Shown here one piece after another: positions 46,222-58,693 of a stretch of 64,000 nucleotides of DNA (position 1 is the first letter of the stretch; every line of letters begins with the position of its first letter). The translations under genes were made by a program, and so were the position numbers. The stretch is from Aphelenchoides besseyi. Taxonomy: Eukaryota > Nematoda > Chromadorea > Rhabditida > Aphelenchoididae. Where the stretch lies: the NCBI GenBank assembly GCA_024699855.1, contig JAMPIQ010000003.1, positions 9,424,001 to 9,488,000 of the forward strand, read 5' to 3'. The notes below the pieces were generated by a model, which saw nothing but the letters and a program-made list of their open reading frames with translations, had not been told where the DNA came from and searched no databases.

Positions 46222-46960
46222 TTAGTTCATGTCGTCGACGACTGGTTGCAAAGTCACTTGTTCGTTCGTAAAAGCCAACGATAAACAATAGGATCTTTGC
46301 AAGAGCGATCCGATCGACCAATGATCCAAATTGTTGCTGTCAGTTGATTCTCGTATCGCCAAATAACATTCGGTGTTCTTCTGAAGAGTTTCAATCAACT
46401 CAGAAGTTGAAACAAGAAGATACCTTCCCTTTGTCTTCCTCAACGTAGCTTGTGCCGAGGATGTTCAAAGATTCCGAGTTGAACTCAAAGCTCAGTTTTG
46501 GAGCTTTAGCCACTTTCGATCAGTCGACCACATAGCGATCACCTTCTTCGTAAGCTCCCAGTTGTTGAACAAGTTTTTCGAAGTACTGTGAAGGTGCAAC
46601 GATGTAGTGAGTGGAGAAAGTAAACGAAACAAACTGATTGGTAGAAACGTGTACTACCCGATTTCCACACTGAAATCAAGCTTGAGTGAATTCTGAGCTG
46701 AAGCCAATCAACCTCTCAGCTTGGATTTGCCAGTTTTGTTTGCCGATTTGCGGACTCGTTCCACAATGTTCTCCACAAGTTTTACATTTCGGTAGAATAC
46801 GATCGAACCAACTGCACTTGAAATTTAAACGATTTCCTTTCGTCCATTGACTGATAAGAACTCGAGAACACAGAATGTTCGAAGATAACCAGTGAAATTG
46901 TGAGCTTCTGATTTGGAGTTTCGTTACAAATGGACATGCGATTTGATTTCACGTTTGTGC
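46222..46960 (-). pseudogene. Aspartic protease (pepsin A1 family) pseudogene
   Basis: Minus-strand exons keep the C-terminal lobe of a pepsin-like protease: an NWQIQAE segment, then HYIVAPSQYFEKLVQQLGA, a YVVD motif, APKLSFEF, and after a 43-nt intron ECYLAIRE and a degenerate WxxGxxLxRxY stretch ending at TAG or TAA near 46222. The second catalytic D-T/S-G is missing (the chain reads FSTHYIVAPS), the Cys after YVVD is a TGA stop, and the frame shifts before VVHVSTNQF. The region up to about 47310 may hold the decayed N-terminal lobe. The identification is from spacing and motif remnants. Confidence 0.62.
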
Positions 46961-47618
46961 CAATTCACTTCTCCACCAACTGGTTACTTTCAATGCTGAG
47001 AGCAATCAGAAGATGACGTTTGTTTTTGCCATCTCAAAGCAAACGAACGAACAAACAAGTGAGTCGAAACGAAATGGAATGTTGAGATCCACAAACGGCT
47101 GATTGGAAGCAAAGTTCGTTCGAATCATGAGGGTCGTAACGTGAGCACTTTCTGTTAGAGTCGTTGTATTTGTGAAATTATTGAAGTCGTTGAATGCATT
47201 GGTTAGTTTTTCTGGGACTTTTCGAAGGCATTCGAGTGCTCTGTGGATTCCGATTTTGTTTTTTGCGCCAAAACGAAGTGCGAGCACCCGAAGAGAAGGC
47301 CAAGTTGTCTGCATCGGTGGTTACTGATCGCGAATAGACGGACTGTTTTTTTGTCTGTTCGGTCGGAAAACCGCGTTTGAGCGAAATTTGGACCCGCAGC
47401 GAAACCACACTACGGTCGTTTGTAGGCTAAGAAACTCAACGCGCTTGCGGTCCGTGTTTCATTTCGATCGGAGATTTCAATCGTCTCCTTCCACTTTAGG
47501 CCACTGAGGGCCGTTGCTTTTTATTTTCGTGGAGTCTTTGCAATTGATTGTTCGTGTTGGCGTGAATCTTTTTGCATTCAACGATTGTTTGATGATGTTT
47601 CAGCTAACCATAAACACG
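46961..47618. other. Intergenic, possible decayed protease 5' part
   Basis: A 102-codon minus-strand ORF (47006-47314) has no recognisable domain and may belong to the pseudogene. The right part is the upstream region of LSM14, ending in a TTTCAG acceptor at about 47601 that may be a trans-splice site. Confidence 0.4.
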
Positions 47619-48893
47619 ATGTTCAACAACGCAAAGAAATTGAATCACACCGTTCCGATCGAAACGACTCCGCGTCCGGCCGAGCCGTACATTGGCTGCA
47701 AAGTGAGTTTGATTTCGATGCTCGAAATCCGCTACGAAGGTACTCTCTACACTCTGAATACCGAAGAGAAGACGTTGACTCTTTCGCAAGGTTGGTTTGA
47801 AGGTTCTCAGTTTCGGAGTCTAATTTGATTGTTTTCAGTTCGTTCGTACGGAACCGAAGATCGCCCGGTCGCCTGTCCGGTCGAAGCAACGGAAAACGTT
47901 TACCAATACGTGGTCTTCAAAGCAGCAAACGTGAAGGATTTGTTTGTTGTTGAAGACAGCAAGGACAAAGACATTGGACATGATCCGGCGATCGTCACCT
48001 ACAAGCCGGCGTTCAATCCGCAACAACAAACCTCACCGCAACGTGGAAATGGACGCTCAAACAACGAAAGCGGCAGTGTTGTTCGTTTCAACAACGGTTC
48101 CAACAACTTCAGTGCTCAACGCAGCATCGGCGGTGGATTCAACGCTCGCATGAACAACTTCAACGGTGGAGGTGGCGATCGTCGTTTCAACAATCGCGGT
48201 AAGAACACGCAGTCGAAACGCAGTAAACAATGCGCCCTTTCAGACAACCATTTCAACCGCAACGTGAACCCGCAGATGTTCAAGACGGGAATGTTCAACA
48301 CGAAAGGTCGTCCTGGAAATAACATGTGAGTTTATCGAAGCAATTGGTCGTGAGATTGGATGGAAATGTTTTCAGTTTTTCCAGCGACTACGATTTTGCG
48401 AAAGCAAACGAGCTGTTCAAAGAGAAGTTGGACACCGCGGAAGATGCGAGTGATGAGAACTCGAGTTCTGGTGAGTTGATTATTCCGATTGCTCTCACTG
48501 ATTCTTTCTGTTTTAGAAATCAAGCCGTACGACAATGTGAAGATCGAACTCGACTTGCTCTCGACTAAGACCGTCAGCGAAAAGGAGGACAAAGGACCGG
48601 CGTACGACAAGAACAGCTCGTTCTTCGACAACATCTCCTGCGAAACGGTCGAGAAGATGGAAGGGTAAGTTTTCATTGCGCGATTGCCGATCGATCGACT
48701 TATTTTCAGCAAATTTCGTCCGCGTGATTGGCAAACGGAGCGCAATTTGAACCAACAAACTTTCGGTTTTCACGGCAACAGTTACAACAACGGACCACGA
48801 GGTGGCAACATTGGTGGCAGCTATCGTTTCCACAACAACTTCAACAGTGGCGGTTTCTCATCGTATGGTAAATCGATCAAACCGCGTGCCTAA
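47619..48893 (+). CDS. car-1: LSM14 / CAR-1 / Trailer hitch P-granule and P-body protein
   Basis: LSM14 proteins bind the DDX6 helicase and translational repressors in P bodies and germ granules. Six exons are read. The N-terminal Lsm domain is [20 protein letters not shown] through [10 protein letters not shown] and [16 protein letters not shown] Gly/Asn/Arg-rich central region with RGG-like repeats follows, then the FDF box ([17 protein letters not shown]), the FFD box ([14 protein letters not shown]) and the TFG box ([11 protein letters not shown]), and an RGG-type tail. The order is diagnostic. ATG 47619 was chosen because it follows a TTTCAG acceptor. The symbol is the C. elegans orthologue name. 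Confidence 0.93.
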
Positions 48894-49182
48894 TTTCTCA
48901 CTCTCCTATACTCTTCACTAATCCATTTCTGTTTACTTAACCCGCCAAATGTACCCAACGAAGATAATTCGCGTTGTTTCTCGTTTATCATTTCTATTGT
49001 TGAGGCGATTTAAATAAAATTTGTTAATTGTTAGTCAATTGATTTGATAGAAACGATTGTTTATGATCAAAAAAACAAAAACAACTGATGAGGAGACCGG
49101 TCTACGAATCTCAATGATTTCATTAGGAGCTAAGTGGATTGATGATGAAGGGAGAGAGAGGGGAAGCGATGTGTCTTGGAGC

Positions 49183-50625
49183 TCAAGCGGTGAGTTGCTG
49201 TTCCGCTTTTGCGCCTTTGGGACTCGTTGAGGTTGGCGGAGTGTACGGGCGCCAAAGTTTGATGATCGGATGTCGAGTTGTCATTGAGGATTCACGAGAC
49301 GGTTCTTCGACTTCAATGCTTCGATTGTTGCCATTAGATTCTTCTTTTGAAGTCTTGTCGATTTTTATTTCTCGGCAATGAAGCGAAGCGGCGGATTGGA
49401 GTTCATCGTCGGTAGTTTCAACGTCCACGTGAATTTCGTCCGAACGATTGGAATCCGAAGGCGTGATTACCACCGCGGCTCTCGAATCGATCTTCGCATT
49501 TGGAGTTTTCGTCGGTGCCGTTTTGTTGGTCGAATTTCGAAGGCTTGTTACACGATCGAAGCGGGGAGACGGAAGATTGACGCTCGCCGGCAGTTTCGGT
49601 GTTGTTACGCTGTTCGCTATTGATGCGGCCGGTGGTGAAAGAAGAGCGGCATTCAGTTTGCTCACTGGGACCGAATTGGAACCGTCGAATTGAAGGCCAC
49701 GTAGAGAGTTTCGAAGTTCTCCATTCGAGTTATTTCGTTTCTTCAAAACATCCGAATAGCCGGTGTTGTGAAGAAAGTCGGCGATTCCGTTTGCATTCGT
49801 TTGTACATTCGAAAATCCAACGTTTGGGTTCAAAGCTGCAGCTGCCAGAAACGATTCGTACAGCGCCATAGCACTCGGATTTGGGAATGTGGCGGCTGGA
49901 GTTGGAGCCAGTGGTGGGAATCGACTTGAAGCTGCGGCTGCTAAGGCCAAGAGCTGCGGTGAAATGGCGGTTTGGGGCGACGGCTGTGGAGCTGTGAATC
50001 GTGGTTGTTTGATCGCGTGAGCGGCAGCAGCGAAAAGCGGCGAGAAGCCCATAGCCATGGCTTCCAGTGGACCGGGAGCGCATCGTTTTCGAACGTCGCC
50101 TAGACAGTCAATTAGCAGTCGACTTGGATCCTAGCACTTACCGATTAGGGTTTTGTTTGGATTCCGAGAATCGCGCGGTCCATCGACGGTGACTTTGATG
50201 ATCCCACTGACGACGGCCACCTCCTTCAGCGGTTGGCTGTGGATTGTGATCGTCAAATTGAAGTTCTTTCCGCGTCCACTTTTTCCGACGAAACGCAGAT
50301 CGCTGAAACGCGCCATTTGGGCGGTCATTTCGGTGATGTTGTTCTTGATGTCGGCATACGCGTTTTCTTCGTTGCCCGCCGAAATTGTGACTTTGGTGCC
50401 GTCGGAAACGGGATACAGAACGAGGACCGTGAACGGACAGGGAAGCGACTTGTTCGAACTGAAATTGACGAGTTGGTTGGCGATTCGGTCCGAAACTTAC
50501 CGCCAGTGCGACGGCAGAGTCGAACAGAAGACGTCGGGACTGGCAGTCTTCTGGAATTTGCACATCCCCGACATTCGCTTTAGCCACTCCTGAACGTTGT
50601 CCAATGCGGTCGTGTGTTCGTCCAT
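49183..50625 (-). CDS. rnt-1: RUNX/Runt-domain transcription factor
   Basis: RUNX factors bind TGTGGT sites with CBF-beta and control cell proliferation and fate. Three exons are read. Exon 1 starts at 50625 and ends SPDVFCSTLPSHWR. Exon 2 contains NKSLPCPFTVLVLYPVSDGT, MARFSDLRFVGKSGRGKNFN and IKVTVDGPRDSRNP, the Runt DNA-binding core. Exon 3 is Ala/Pro/Ser-rich and carries a WRPY Groucho-recruitment motif (KLWRPYTPP). In most RUNX proteins WRPY is the extreme C terminus, but here it is followed by about 19 residues. The 4.5-kb gene-free interval at the right is its upstream region. The symbol assumes the single nematode RUNX. Confidence 0.97.
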
Positions 50626-53600
50626 TTGCTGTAAACAGTTTTTGTTTATTGCGTTCAAAGGCGCCGAAAACACGTCGAATTCACGTCTGCAGACTTCAAA
50701 ACAAACATTCTTCGTGAATTAGAAATCCGCGGCGTATGTTCAGGAATGTTTCCATTAGTCTCAAAATTTTACCACTTTTTGTTTCTTTCTGATGTTTACC
50801 GACTCTGCGGCCTGATCAAAAAAGCGTCGAGACGGACGCGGTTTGGCGTCGAAAAACTTGCGGGAGAAACGCGTGCCACAAAGAAAACGCCAAAATCGTG
50901 CGGATCATAAAAACGTCCGATGAGCGTGCTCGAATGGCCAAAAACGCCGATAATCGAATCGAAAAGCGCACTTTTACGAGACACTTTGCGTTTAGCAAAA
51001 TTGCGTCCGATGTACGCTAACGTAAACGATCCGCAGCGTTTCAACAAGTGCAAAAGACGATGGTGGAGCTGGACAGTTTTGTTTCTCGCGTTTTAATTCC
51101 CACAAGCAGCGAAGTTTGCGGCCGCCATTGAAGCTAATTAATCACTGGTCGGGATTTCTTTCTGTTGATCTCACTGATCGTACTTTTCAGCCACCCGACC
51201 ACAGTAGCACACCAAGTTGACTGATAAGCGTCGGGAAAGTGGTCGTGATCTTCGCACACACCTCCAACGACAGTTGTCGACTCTTGTGGCCGGAAATTTC
51301 GAATCGCGTGTTTCCGCCGCAAAACTTTCGCCTATCAACGTCAAAAAGCGAATTTGTGGCCGAAAAGTCGGTAGTGAGGATTGACATGCAGATTGACAGT
51401 AGAAACGAAGTGTTTCACTTTACCGCAAACTCCAATGAACTTGGCGACCAGTTACCGTAAGACTAACTTTGTGCGAAACAAAAGTCTTGAAATAACAATC
51501 AGTTCACATAAGCGCAATGATTAGCCGGATATTAACGGCTGGGATTTACGATCTTTCGGAATGTAGCAAAGTGAGTTTAGAACATCATTGAGAACAAAAC
51601 GAATGGCGAGGGCTATTAGCAATAAAAGAAGCGCCGCACGAACAACTTTCGAACTCGGCGGTTTAGCAAAACTCGCTATTCATCATTCAAACATAAACTT
51701 CTCAATCAAATCCAATGAAGAAGATTGTAACGGTAAGATCCGTTAAATCTCTTCAATGGTCAAAATGATAAGAAAAAATTGGGCCAAATTGACAATCCGG
51801 TGCCCATCGCTGCCGTCCAGAATCGCCAACTGTTTTTGTTTTTTTGCGGCCAATCAAAACATGAGAATCGTGCTGGAAACCGATTTGACCACAAGAATCA
51901 AAAATGAAAGTGAACTCGGTTAGAGAATCTGAAGCGACGCAGTCAAACTCTGAAGACCCTTAAAGCCACAAACTTAATGAATCGGAACTGATACGAATTG
52001 ATGGCCACGAGATTTGGCGAGAGGGACGTTAAGATTCGCGTCTCGATCGTTTACCGCCGATTTGATCGATTGCAATCGCCGATGGTTGTTGGCACACGAA
52101 GAAAATCGGCGGTTGAAGAACAAACAGCGGCAAAACTTCGTGGCCACAGGTGGCTGGAAAGTGGCGGCTCTTACGAAGGAAATTTCAATTTGGAATTCGC
52201 AATCAGTCGGGAATCTTGCTAATGAGTTGCGGCGCACAAACTTTCCCACGACTCCAATCGCCTTTTTTGCTGCTCAAATTGTTAACTCCCTCGAAAGCCG
52301 CAGACATTCGCCACAATCCGCAAACAATTTTGGTTTTGATGAACGACGTCGATAATCTCGACGTTCTGGTTGAATACGCGCCGCGAAATTACGCGTTTTT
52401 CCGGGAGAATTTGCGTCGTTCCAAACGCCGATTCTCGACGTTTTAGCGGCGCGCAGAATTTGTCTTTTTACGGACGCCTCAATTTGGCGACTGCGCAATC
52501 TTTGATGGTCGATAATGAGCGGTGAGATGAAAAACGTTTCGGACCTCCGGCTCGTCGATTTTATCCGCTGCGCCAATCAGTCGGCAGCAAAGATGCGAAA
52601 ATGTTTGGGTTTTGCGGGTATCGCGAAGCGGACAGGTGAGTCGAAGAAGTTCATTGGACCCTCTGAACTGTTAAGACCGAACCACAGAATCGGAGTTAGT
52701 CGGTTGACAGCAGATGTGAGTGTTGACTTCAAAGCAGCGGTAATCCATAAAAAGACAGTTGGTTGACAGTAAGAGACAAATCGGGTAACAGCCGCGCGAT
52801 TGACCTTATGATCAAAGCCCTCCAAGTCAGTTGTTGACAAGAAGTTTGAGAGGAGCTGAAAGCAGCGAATATTTCAAAGCATTCTAACGAACTGCGTGGG
52901 TCTACGTTAACAATCGTCATCTCCATTCACATACCGATGAAAACCGGATAGAACCTCAAAGTCGTCGTTTCATCGTCAACCACCATCATTGCCACAGTAA
53001 TCAGCCGAAGGGATCTAAAAGACGACAAGGGCGGTGAAATGAAGCAAAACAAACTCGTCCCGTTTCTTTACCCTTCAAGCCATCAATCCACACAACCGCC
53101 CATTGAGTCTTCGAGACCGCCGATTGGGCGCGTGAAAACGCGCACAAACGACCGTGAAGAACAACCGTACAGCCGCTCTTTCGCTTTGGTTTGCCGCATT
53201 TCGTGTTGTTGTCACACGACCATGAAGTGTGTGATCGTATCGCACGAGTACGTCCGTCACTCTCGGTTGAAAGAAAAAAAGTTGAGGGAAAAGAGAATGA
53301 CAATCTTGTTCTGATGCTTTACAGGAATACCAAAGAGATTCGATGAGAGGTCGAGAGTACGCGAAGACGCAGAATTTGTGATCACGCACGCGACCAATGA
53401 ATGAAAAGTCGCACTGATGGCAACCGCAAAGTCAAACGGTAAAAGAGCACAAACCGAATCTTACAGATGGGTTTTGGAGAAGATGAAATAGACACCTTGT
53501 AAATGTTCAAAGACGTTGACTGTGACTTGCCAGCCGCAAACATTCGCGCATCTTCATTCTGTTAGTGGTTGCGAGTCTCATCTCTTTTCGCTTCAACAAC

Positions 53601-55184
53601 TTGCCCATTAACTCGACTCTTCCTTCAACTCACCCATCGTCTTGTTACCGCATCCCTCAACGAAAAACCGTTGCGGCAAAGCCGCCTGATGCCGCCAATG
53701 ATTCGGAGATCGTAATCAGACAACGACGAAGAACATGAGCGGAGGACGTGTGTGATGGCTGTTAGTCATTACTCAACAATTCAACTTGTCTCTCGTTGAC
53801 GTTAAACAACCAAAACGACCAAATCAAATGGCTCTCCTGACTATTGACAACGCGAAGTTTGATGACAAATCAAAAGACTCAGAAAGTTAAAAGTGATCAA
53901 AAGGTTTGAATAGACATTTAAAGAGACGAATTCGAAAACTCATACGACTTTATCAAAGATGAAACTCTACTGTAAATGAAATTGGTGGAATGAATACAAG
54001 AAAGTGTAATGGACCGTGACTCCGATAATCGACATTCAATCTACACGCTCTAAACTTGTCAACGTCGGTCAACCGTCATCATTGGCGTAGTAGGGAGAGC
54101 GAACTCAATGGGCGGTATCAAAGACAGAAATTAAAGACGATTAATGACGACAAGAGTCATTGGTCGGACAAAGATGGTAAGTGGTTTGATGGCACAAGAG
54201 GCGAGAAAGATCGACATCAATGATTAGACGCTTCTCAATGATCGAGAGAAGAAAATTGAAGAGCGGTGTTTTCGAGTTAGGCGCAAGCAAACGCGACAAT
54301 AAGCGTAGTGATTAGACGCACATTTCTCGACATGTGTCTTGGCGCTTGTCGTTAATTCAAATCATTTGCGTGAGTTCCGCGGTTCCAAAGGTCAAAACAT
54401 GATCGTGAAGAAGGGTCACGGTTTAAGGCAACTGATCAAGACTCAGCTGGAGTTCACAATCATTAAATGTTATCTCGAATTAAACGGCCATAAACGATCA
54501 ATCAGTCAGAATCGCTGTTGGTGTTAAACTGGAGGTTAATTGGGGTTATGAGCGATGTGATCGACAATCAATCTTTTGACTTACAACAAAGACCTCAAAA
54601 CAGCGTGAAATAGCTAACAAGTTTGGCTGCGATCCTTCCAATACCGTCCCTCTTAGAGCTGTTAACGAGTCATCAAAGTTCGTTTAAAATTTGAAGAGCG
54701 TCTTCGCATCATAAACGATCGTTAATTTGAAAGTCGCGGCGTTTCTTTCGAAAATCTTGAACGATTCAAAACAAGTTGCCAAAAGAAAAAACGAGCTTCC
54801 CAACTTGTCATCGTTCGTTTATCATTCCCGATGACCTTCCTTTTGACCTCAACGAAAAAGAATTTCGAGTCTTTTGGTCCTCTCCGCCATTTTCCTTTTT
54901 CGCCGCACAATCAACCCCAACGGCTGCAGCGACGGGGACCGTAAAAATCTCGCCCGCCTTCTTGGTCATTTGCCTGTTTGATGGACCGACGATGATGGAT
55001 CGAAGCAACAAAGTGCGAATCGAATGATCGGCCCTTAAAAGCGTCAACCTTGTTGATCCGCTTAAACAAATGAGTTGAAGCTTCAGTCCGAATGCGATTT
55101 TGAATCTTTCATTACGTTTGTAGTGACAATTAAGAAAGAGAACAACGTTTAAAATGATGAATAATAGAAGACCTGGGTACTAAT
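50626..55184. promoter_or_regulatory. Large upstream region of the RUNX gene, with TCF-type sites
   Basis: About 4.5 kb has no recognised exon. The heptamer ATCAAAG or its complement CTTTGAT, the core of TCF/POP-1 sites, occurs at 52500-52506, 52811-52817, 53952-53958, 54117-54123 and 54672-54678. The first ~2 kb has the stop-poor CGAAA-rich composition seen upstream of other genes here, with overlapping ORFs I do not consider real. A large 5' interval is expected for a developmental regulator; enhancer function is inferred. Confidence 0.5.
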
Positions 55185-56431
55185 TTAAGAAAGAGATTCC
55201 TGTCGCCGGCTAACAAAACTGTAAGCTCCTTCTCCACGCTCACGAAACGCTTCGATGAATACTTCTTCTTTCGCTTTCGTCAACTCTTTTTTGACCTAAA
55301 ACAGTGGAAATCAGAAAAGCATTTTAGTTCGAAACCAACTTGTGTGAAAAAGTCGTGAATGTTTTTGATTCCTTGGGCGACGTCGAAGTCCGGATACATG
55401 AAGTTGAGAAAGTCGACGGGAATCACGCGAATATCGTGAATATGCGCTCGATGTGATTCTTCCAGTGGGATAATTTCGTCGATCTTTTCGGGTTGGACAT
55501 GAGCAGGTGCTGTACCGACGATTAGGTACTTGTTGCTAGCCAACATCGATTGCATGCGCCATTTACTCGCTTTCAACGTCTCGTACGGACCAAGTTGCAT
55601 TCGTTCGGTACGAAACTTGAGTTTGAAACGACGACCACCTGCAAAAGGTTGTAGATTTCTTGCTATGTTGTCAACAACTCACGCGTATCGATGCCATCGA
55701 CCGGAGACATAAAAACGATATTGCACGTGGAGTCTGAATTGGATTTATCGCGAGTATGAAACGCTCTCATATCGTACAACTTTATTTGAACCGGCCGAGA
55801 TGACTTAGGTAGTTTGAGCGCCTGAAATTAAAAGTTGAATAAACAACGTTTATGACTTACTTCCACTTCGGTGGATTTCGTCGCGTATTGTTGAAATTTG
55901 ATTCGAGCATACGAATCGAACCTCTTCATTAAATCGCTTTTCTTCGCGGCTTCTTCCAGCTCTGATCGGATATCGTAGCAGTAGATGATTCCGTTTGAAA
56001 TGCGTAAGACCAACTTGGATCCGAAATCGCGGACTCGATCGTATTCTGACTTGAGTGTTGGATATAAAGTCGAAGTGGCAATTTCAACAAGAGCACTCTC
56101 GGTTGTGACAATTGGATCGTCAATGTTCTTGAGATAGGAGGCTAAACTTTGAAAGAGTTAGAATTGGCGGTTGAAGTAACTGACTGTTTGTTTGCAACCA
56201 TGAGACAAAGCATTCGAAACCGTTGTTCGAGGTCATTTTGAACTTCCAGTTCGGGAATCCATCATGCAGATTTATGGCGTGGTTTTGCTTTGTGATTAAA
56301 CCGCCGTCGATCAATGGTCCCGTTTTCAAGATTTCATCACTTTCCACCCGACGTAACGCTTTCGCCCGAGTTGCTTCGTAATCGATCCAAAACGACGTAA
56401 GAGTTTTGATGCCTTTGCCCGAGTGAGTCAT
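55185..56431 (-). CDS. Unrecognised conserved-looking protein
   Basis: The family is not recognised. The start at 56431 (MTHSGKGIKTLTSFWIDYEA) leads through about five exons. One spans about 56140-55860 and includes YCYDIRSELEEAAKKSDLMK. Another carries LYDMRAFHTRDKSNSDSTCN, then FKLKFRTERMQLGPYETLKA, RVIPVDFLNFMYPDFDVAQG, and an end KAKEEVFIEAFRERGEGAYS with TAA at 55185-55187. There is no signal peptide, TM helix or metal-binding cluster. All joins keep phase through GT...AG introns of about 38-55 nt, so it is probably a real, intact gene of about 370 residues. Its neighbour on the right is on the same strand, 235 bp upstream. Confidence 0.6.
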
Positions 56432-56665
56432 CTGTTCACTAGAATTTGAGTTAAAAATCGTTGGATTCTATGAAAAAGATAAGAAAAACAAACGGCCCAT
56501 TGACCACCAAAAGTAGAAGCGAAGGTCGATGGGCAGAATTGTGTCATTAGTTAACAAAACAGTTGACTATCGATCATGATTTCCATACGAGTTATAAGTC
56601 AAAGTGAACGTTATTTTCTACAAAGCAATTTAATCTCCTATTATAGTAACAATAATAAAAACAAA

Positions 56666-58080
56666 TTAATAGTTTCCACATTGCATTGGAATCATTCCAT
56701 TTTCGTCTTCTTCTTCTTGCGGCTCTTCGATTGCCGTCACAAGCGACACTTCGGACGCGGTTACAACGGGAGTTATCGGTTGCAAGTTCTCAAAAAAGCT
56801 GACCATCTCGTCGACTTTTGTCTCAAAAGCCGTCGAATCAACCACCAAAGTTTCGACTCTTGTGGTCTCGACTACTGTTGTCTCAATTGTCGTTGTTTCA
56901 TTGACCACAACTTGATTGAACTCATTGTCGAACGGAATTACGAAATCGCGTCCAATTCCACTCGTTGGAGCGTCTGTTTCAGTAGTATTGCGATGTTCGT
57001 GGTGATGCGAACATTCCGTAGTGTGCATTTCGCGAGCTTCATTGTGGTCATCTTCAGTCGGAACTCGAAGATTGAACGCACGATAAGTGTATGGACTGTT
57101 CGGAAAATCCCGACATGCAACAAAATAGAAGACTGCATCGATTGCTAGAGACTCAAACTAAAACGATCGGTAATGCGGTTGACTTTTCGTTTAACTCACT
57201 TGATTCTTAAGCTCATTGGGAATCAGCACTCTGGGAAAAATGATCGTGACAGATGGATCCTCCAAAGCGGTCAAAATGGCGTGCCCGTTTGTAATCTGTG
57301 AAACACGTGCATAACCGTAGACTTCAGTCGAATAGTTTTGAATATCGATGGTTATATAGGACGGCCGGTGATTGCCTGTGAACGTTGCGCTTAACCACAT
57401 CGGCAACTTCAATAAACGAGCTTCGAAAGAACGCCCGAAGATAATCACTTTGTCCAGCTCATTCATCTAAAAAGCGTAAATTTCAATCAAATATTTTTCA
57501 TGGAATCAACCTCTTCTTTTCCTGCGGCGGCCAAAGCTTCCGAAGCATTCGGTTCAGTGAAACAGGAATCTATTTTGACGAAATGAGTGCCGTGTGAATG
57601 TACGAGAACCAACGACTTATTCGTGTCGAATGCTAACGCCAATTCACAATTAAACAGATTCTTCTTCAACGTAATCAATTGCGCCAATTGCAAACCCGAA
57701 GATTCGTCTGGAAAGCAAAACAACGGATTGGGTCAAGTGCCAAGTAACTTACTGACAATCTCCAACGAGTGGACTTTTGTCATTCGATAACCGTTGTTCT
57801 GCAGTGTTGTAACGGAAAACTCTCCATGGATTTTGAATTTCACCTAAAAGACAAATTGTTTTGGATGCTCATTGATTCATTTCACCTCTGTTCCGATAGC
57901 AAACATTTCGTTCAACGCACAAATGTCCTGGATGCGATGGACGCCGACATAGGTCCAGGGATCAAAAACCACGTAATGGCGATTGTCCGTAACATTTTGA
58001 TCGCAAAGAAGAAGACCGTATTCCGGAGTCAAACGAACGATTAGGCCCGAATATTCGACAGAAGACGAGCTAGACGTCAT
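56666..58080 (-). CDS. Unrecognised protein with beta-rich repeats and acidic Thr-rich tail
   Basis: The family is not recognised. ATG 58080 follows a TTTCAG acceptor by 15 nt. The exons encode SGLIVRLTPEYGLLLCDQNV and YVVFDPWTYVGVHRIQDICA; then TLKKNLFNCELALAFDTNKS with LVLVHSHGTHFVKID; then SYITIDIQNYSTEVYGYARV with ILTALEDPSVTIIFPRVLIP. The recurring pattern (G-x-I/A, short strands, V-x-F) looks like two or three small beta-barrel units. The last exon has a His cluster (CSHHHEHRN), a Thr/Val/Glu repeat (NETTTIETTVVETTRVETLV) and an acidic end. The protein is probably cytoplasmic, about 400 residues. Confidence 0.55.
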
Positions 58081-58511
58081 ATCCCAGCGAAGTGCAAACT
58101 GAAACAACCAAACACAAAAATGCTCGAATGGCAGAATGAGCAGGAGAGAGAACTGAAACGCAAATTCCATTCTTCCACGAATTCAATCGATTTTCCTTTA
58201 GCGTTCTTATTTTTTGTCAGAAACCACAGGATTTTGTGGACTTCCGTTTTCGCTTTCTGCAGCCAACAAACTGATCGATTGGCTATCAACAGCATCTGAT
58301 GATCGTAATCCTATTACGTGTTTCTGCAAATTACCAACAACAAATTCCGATATTTCATAGTCATAATCAGATACACAATTGAGTAGTAATCTTTTTATTT
58401 GTTTTGCCATCTTTATTTATAAGCTTATTTTCTATAGTTATATTTTTTCCACAATTCCACTTTTCCATAAAAATTAGTTCTAGTAAATGGATAAAACAGA
58501 ATTAATGAAAG
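58081..58511. other. Upstream spacer with a small ORF
   Basis: A 67-codon minus-strand ORF (58207-58410, MAKQIKRLLLNCVSDYDYEI) reads smoothly and could be an upstream exon or a small gene. An internal TTTGCAG looks like an acceptor. The rest is AT-rich. Confidence 0.3.
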
Positions 58512-58693
58512 CATATAGTTTTATTAAGGCGATGTGCCGGGCCGAACGGTCGTACACCCGACCGCTGAAGTTTCGCCGGCGGCCACACGGCGCCTCCGTC
58601 AACCTCACCGCGACGTCGAGTGGTTAACCCCACCCCTCACTCTCGTTCATTTGTGGCCGAGCGTGAATAAACATTTAACATATAGTTTTATTA
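58512..58693 (+). mobile_element. Severely 5'-truncated non-LTR retrotransposon copy with TSD
   Basis: About 150 bp of retrotransposon 3' end (58527-58678, ending GCGTGAATAAAC) is flanked by a perfect 15-bp target-site duplication, CATATAGTTTTATTA, at 58512-58526 and 58679-58693. It is the same family as 59562-60322 and shares the AACGGTCGTACACCCG...GAGTGGTTAACCCCAC 3' region. Confidence 0.93.
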
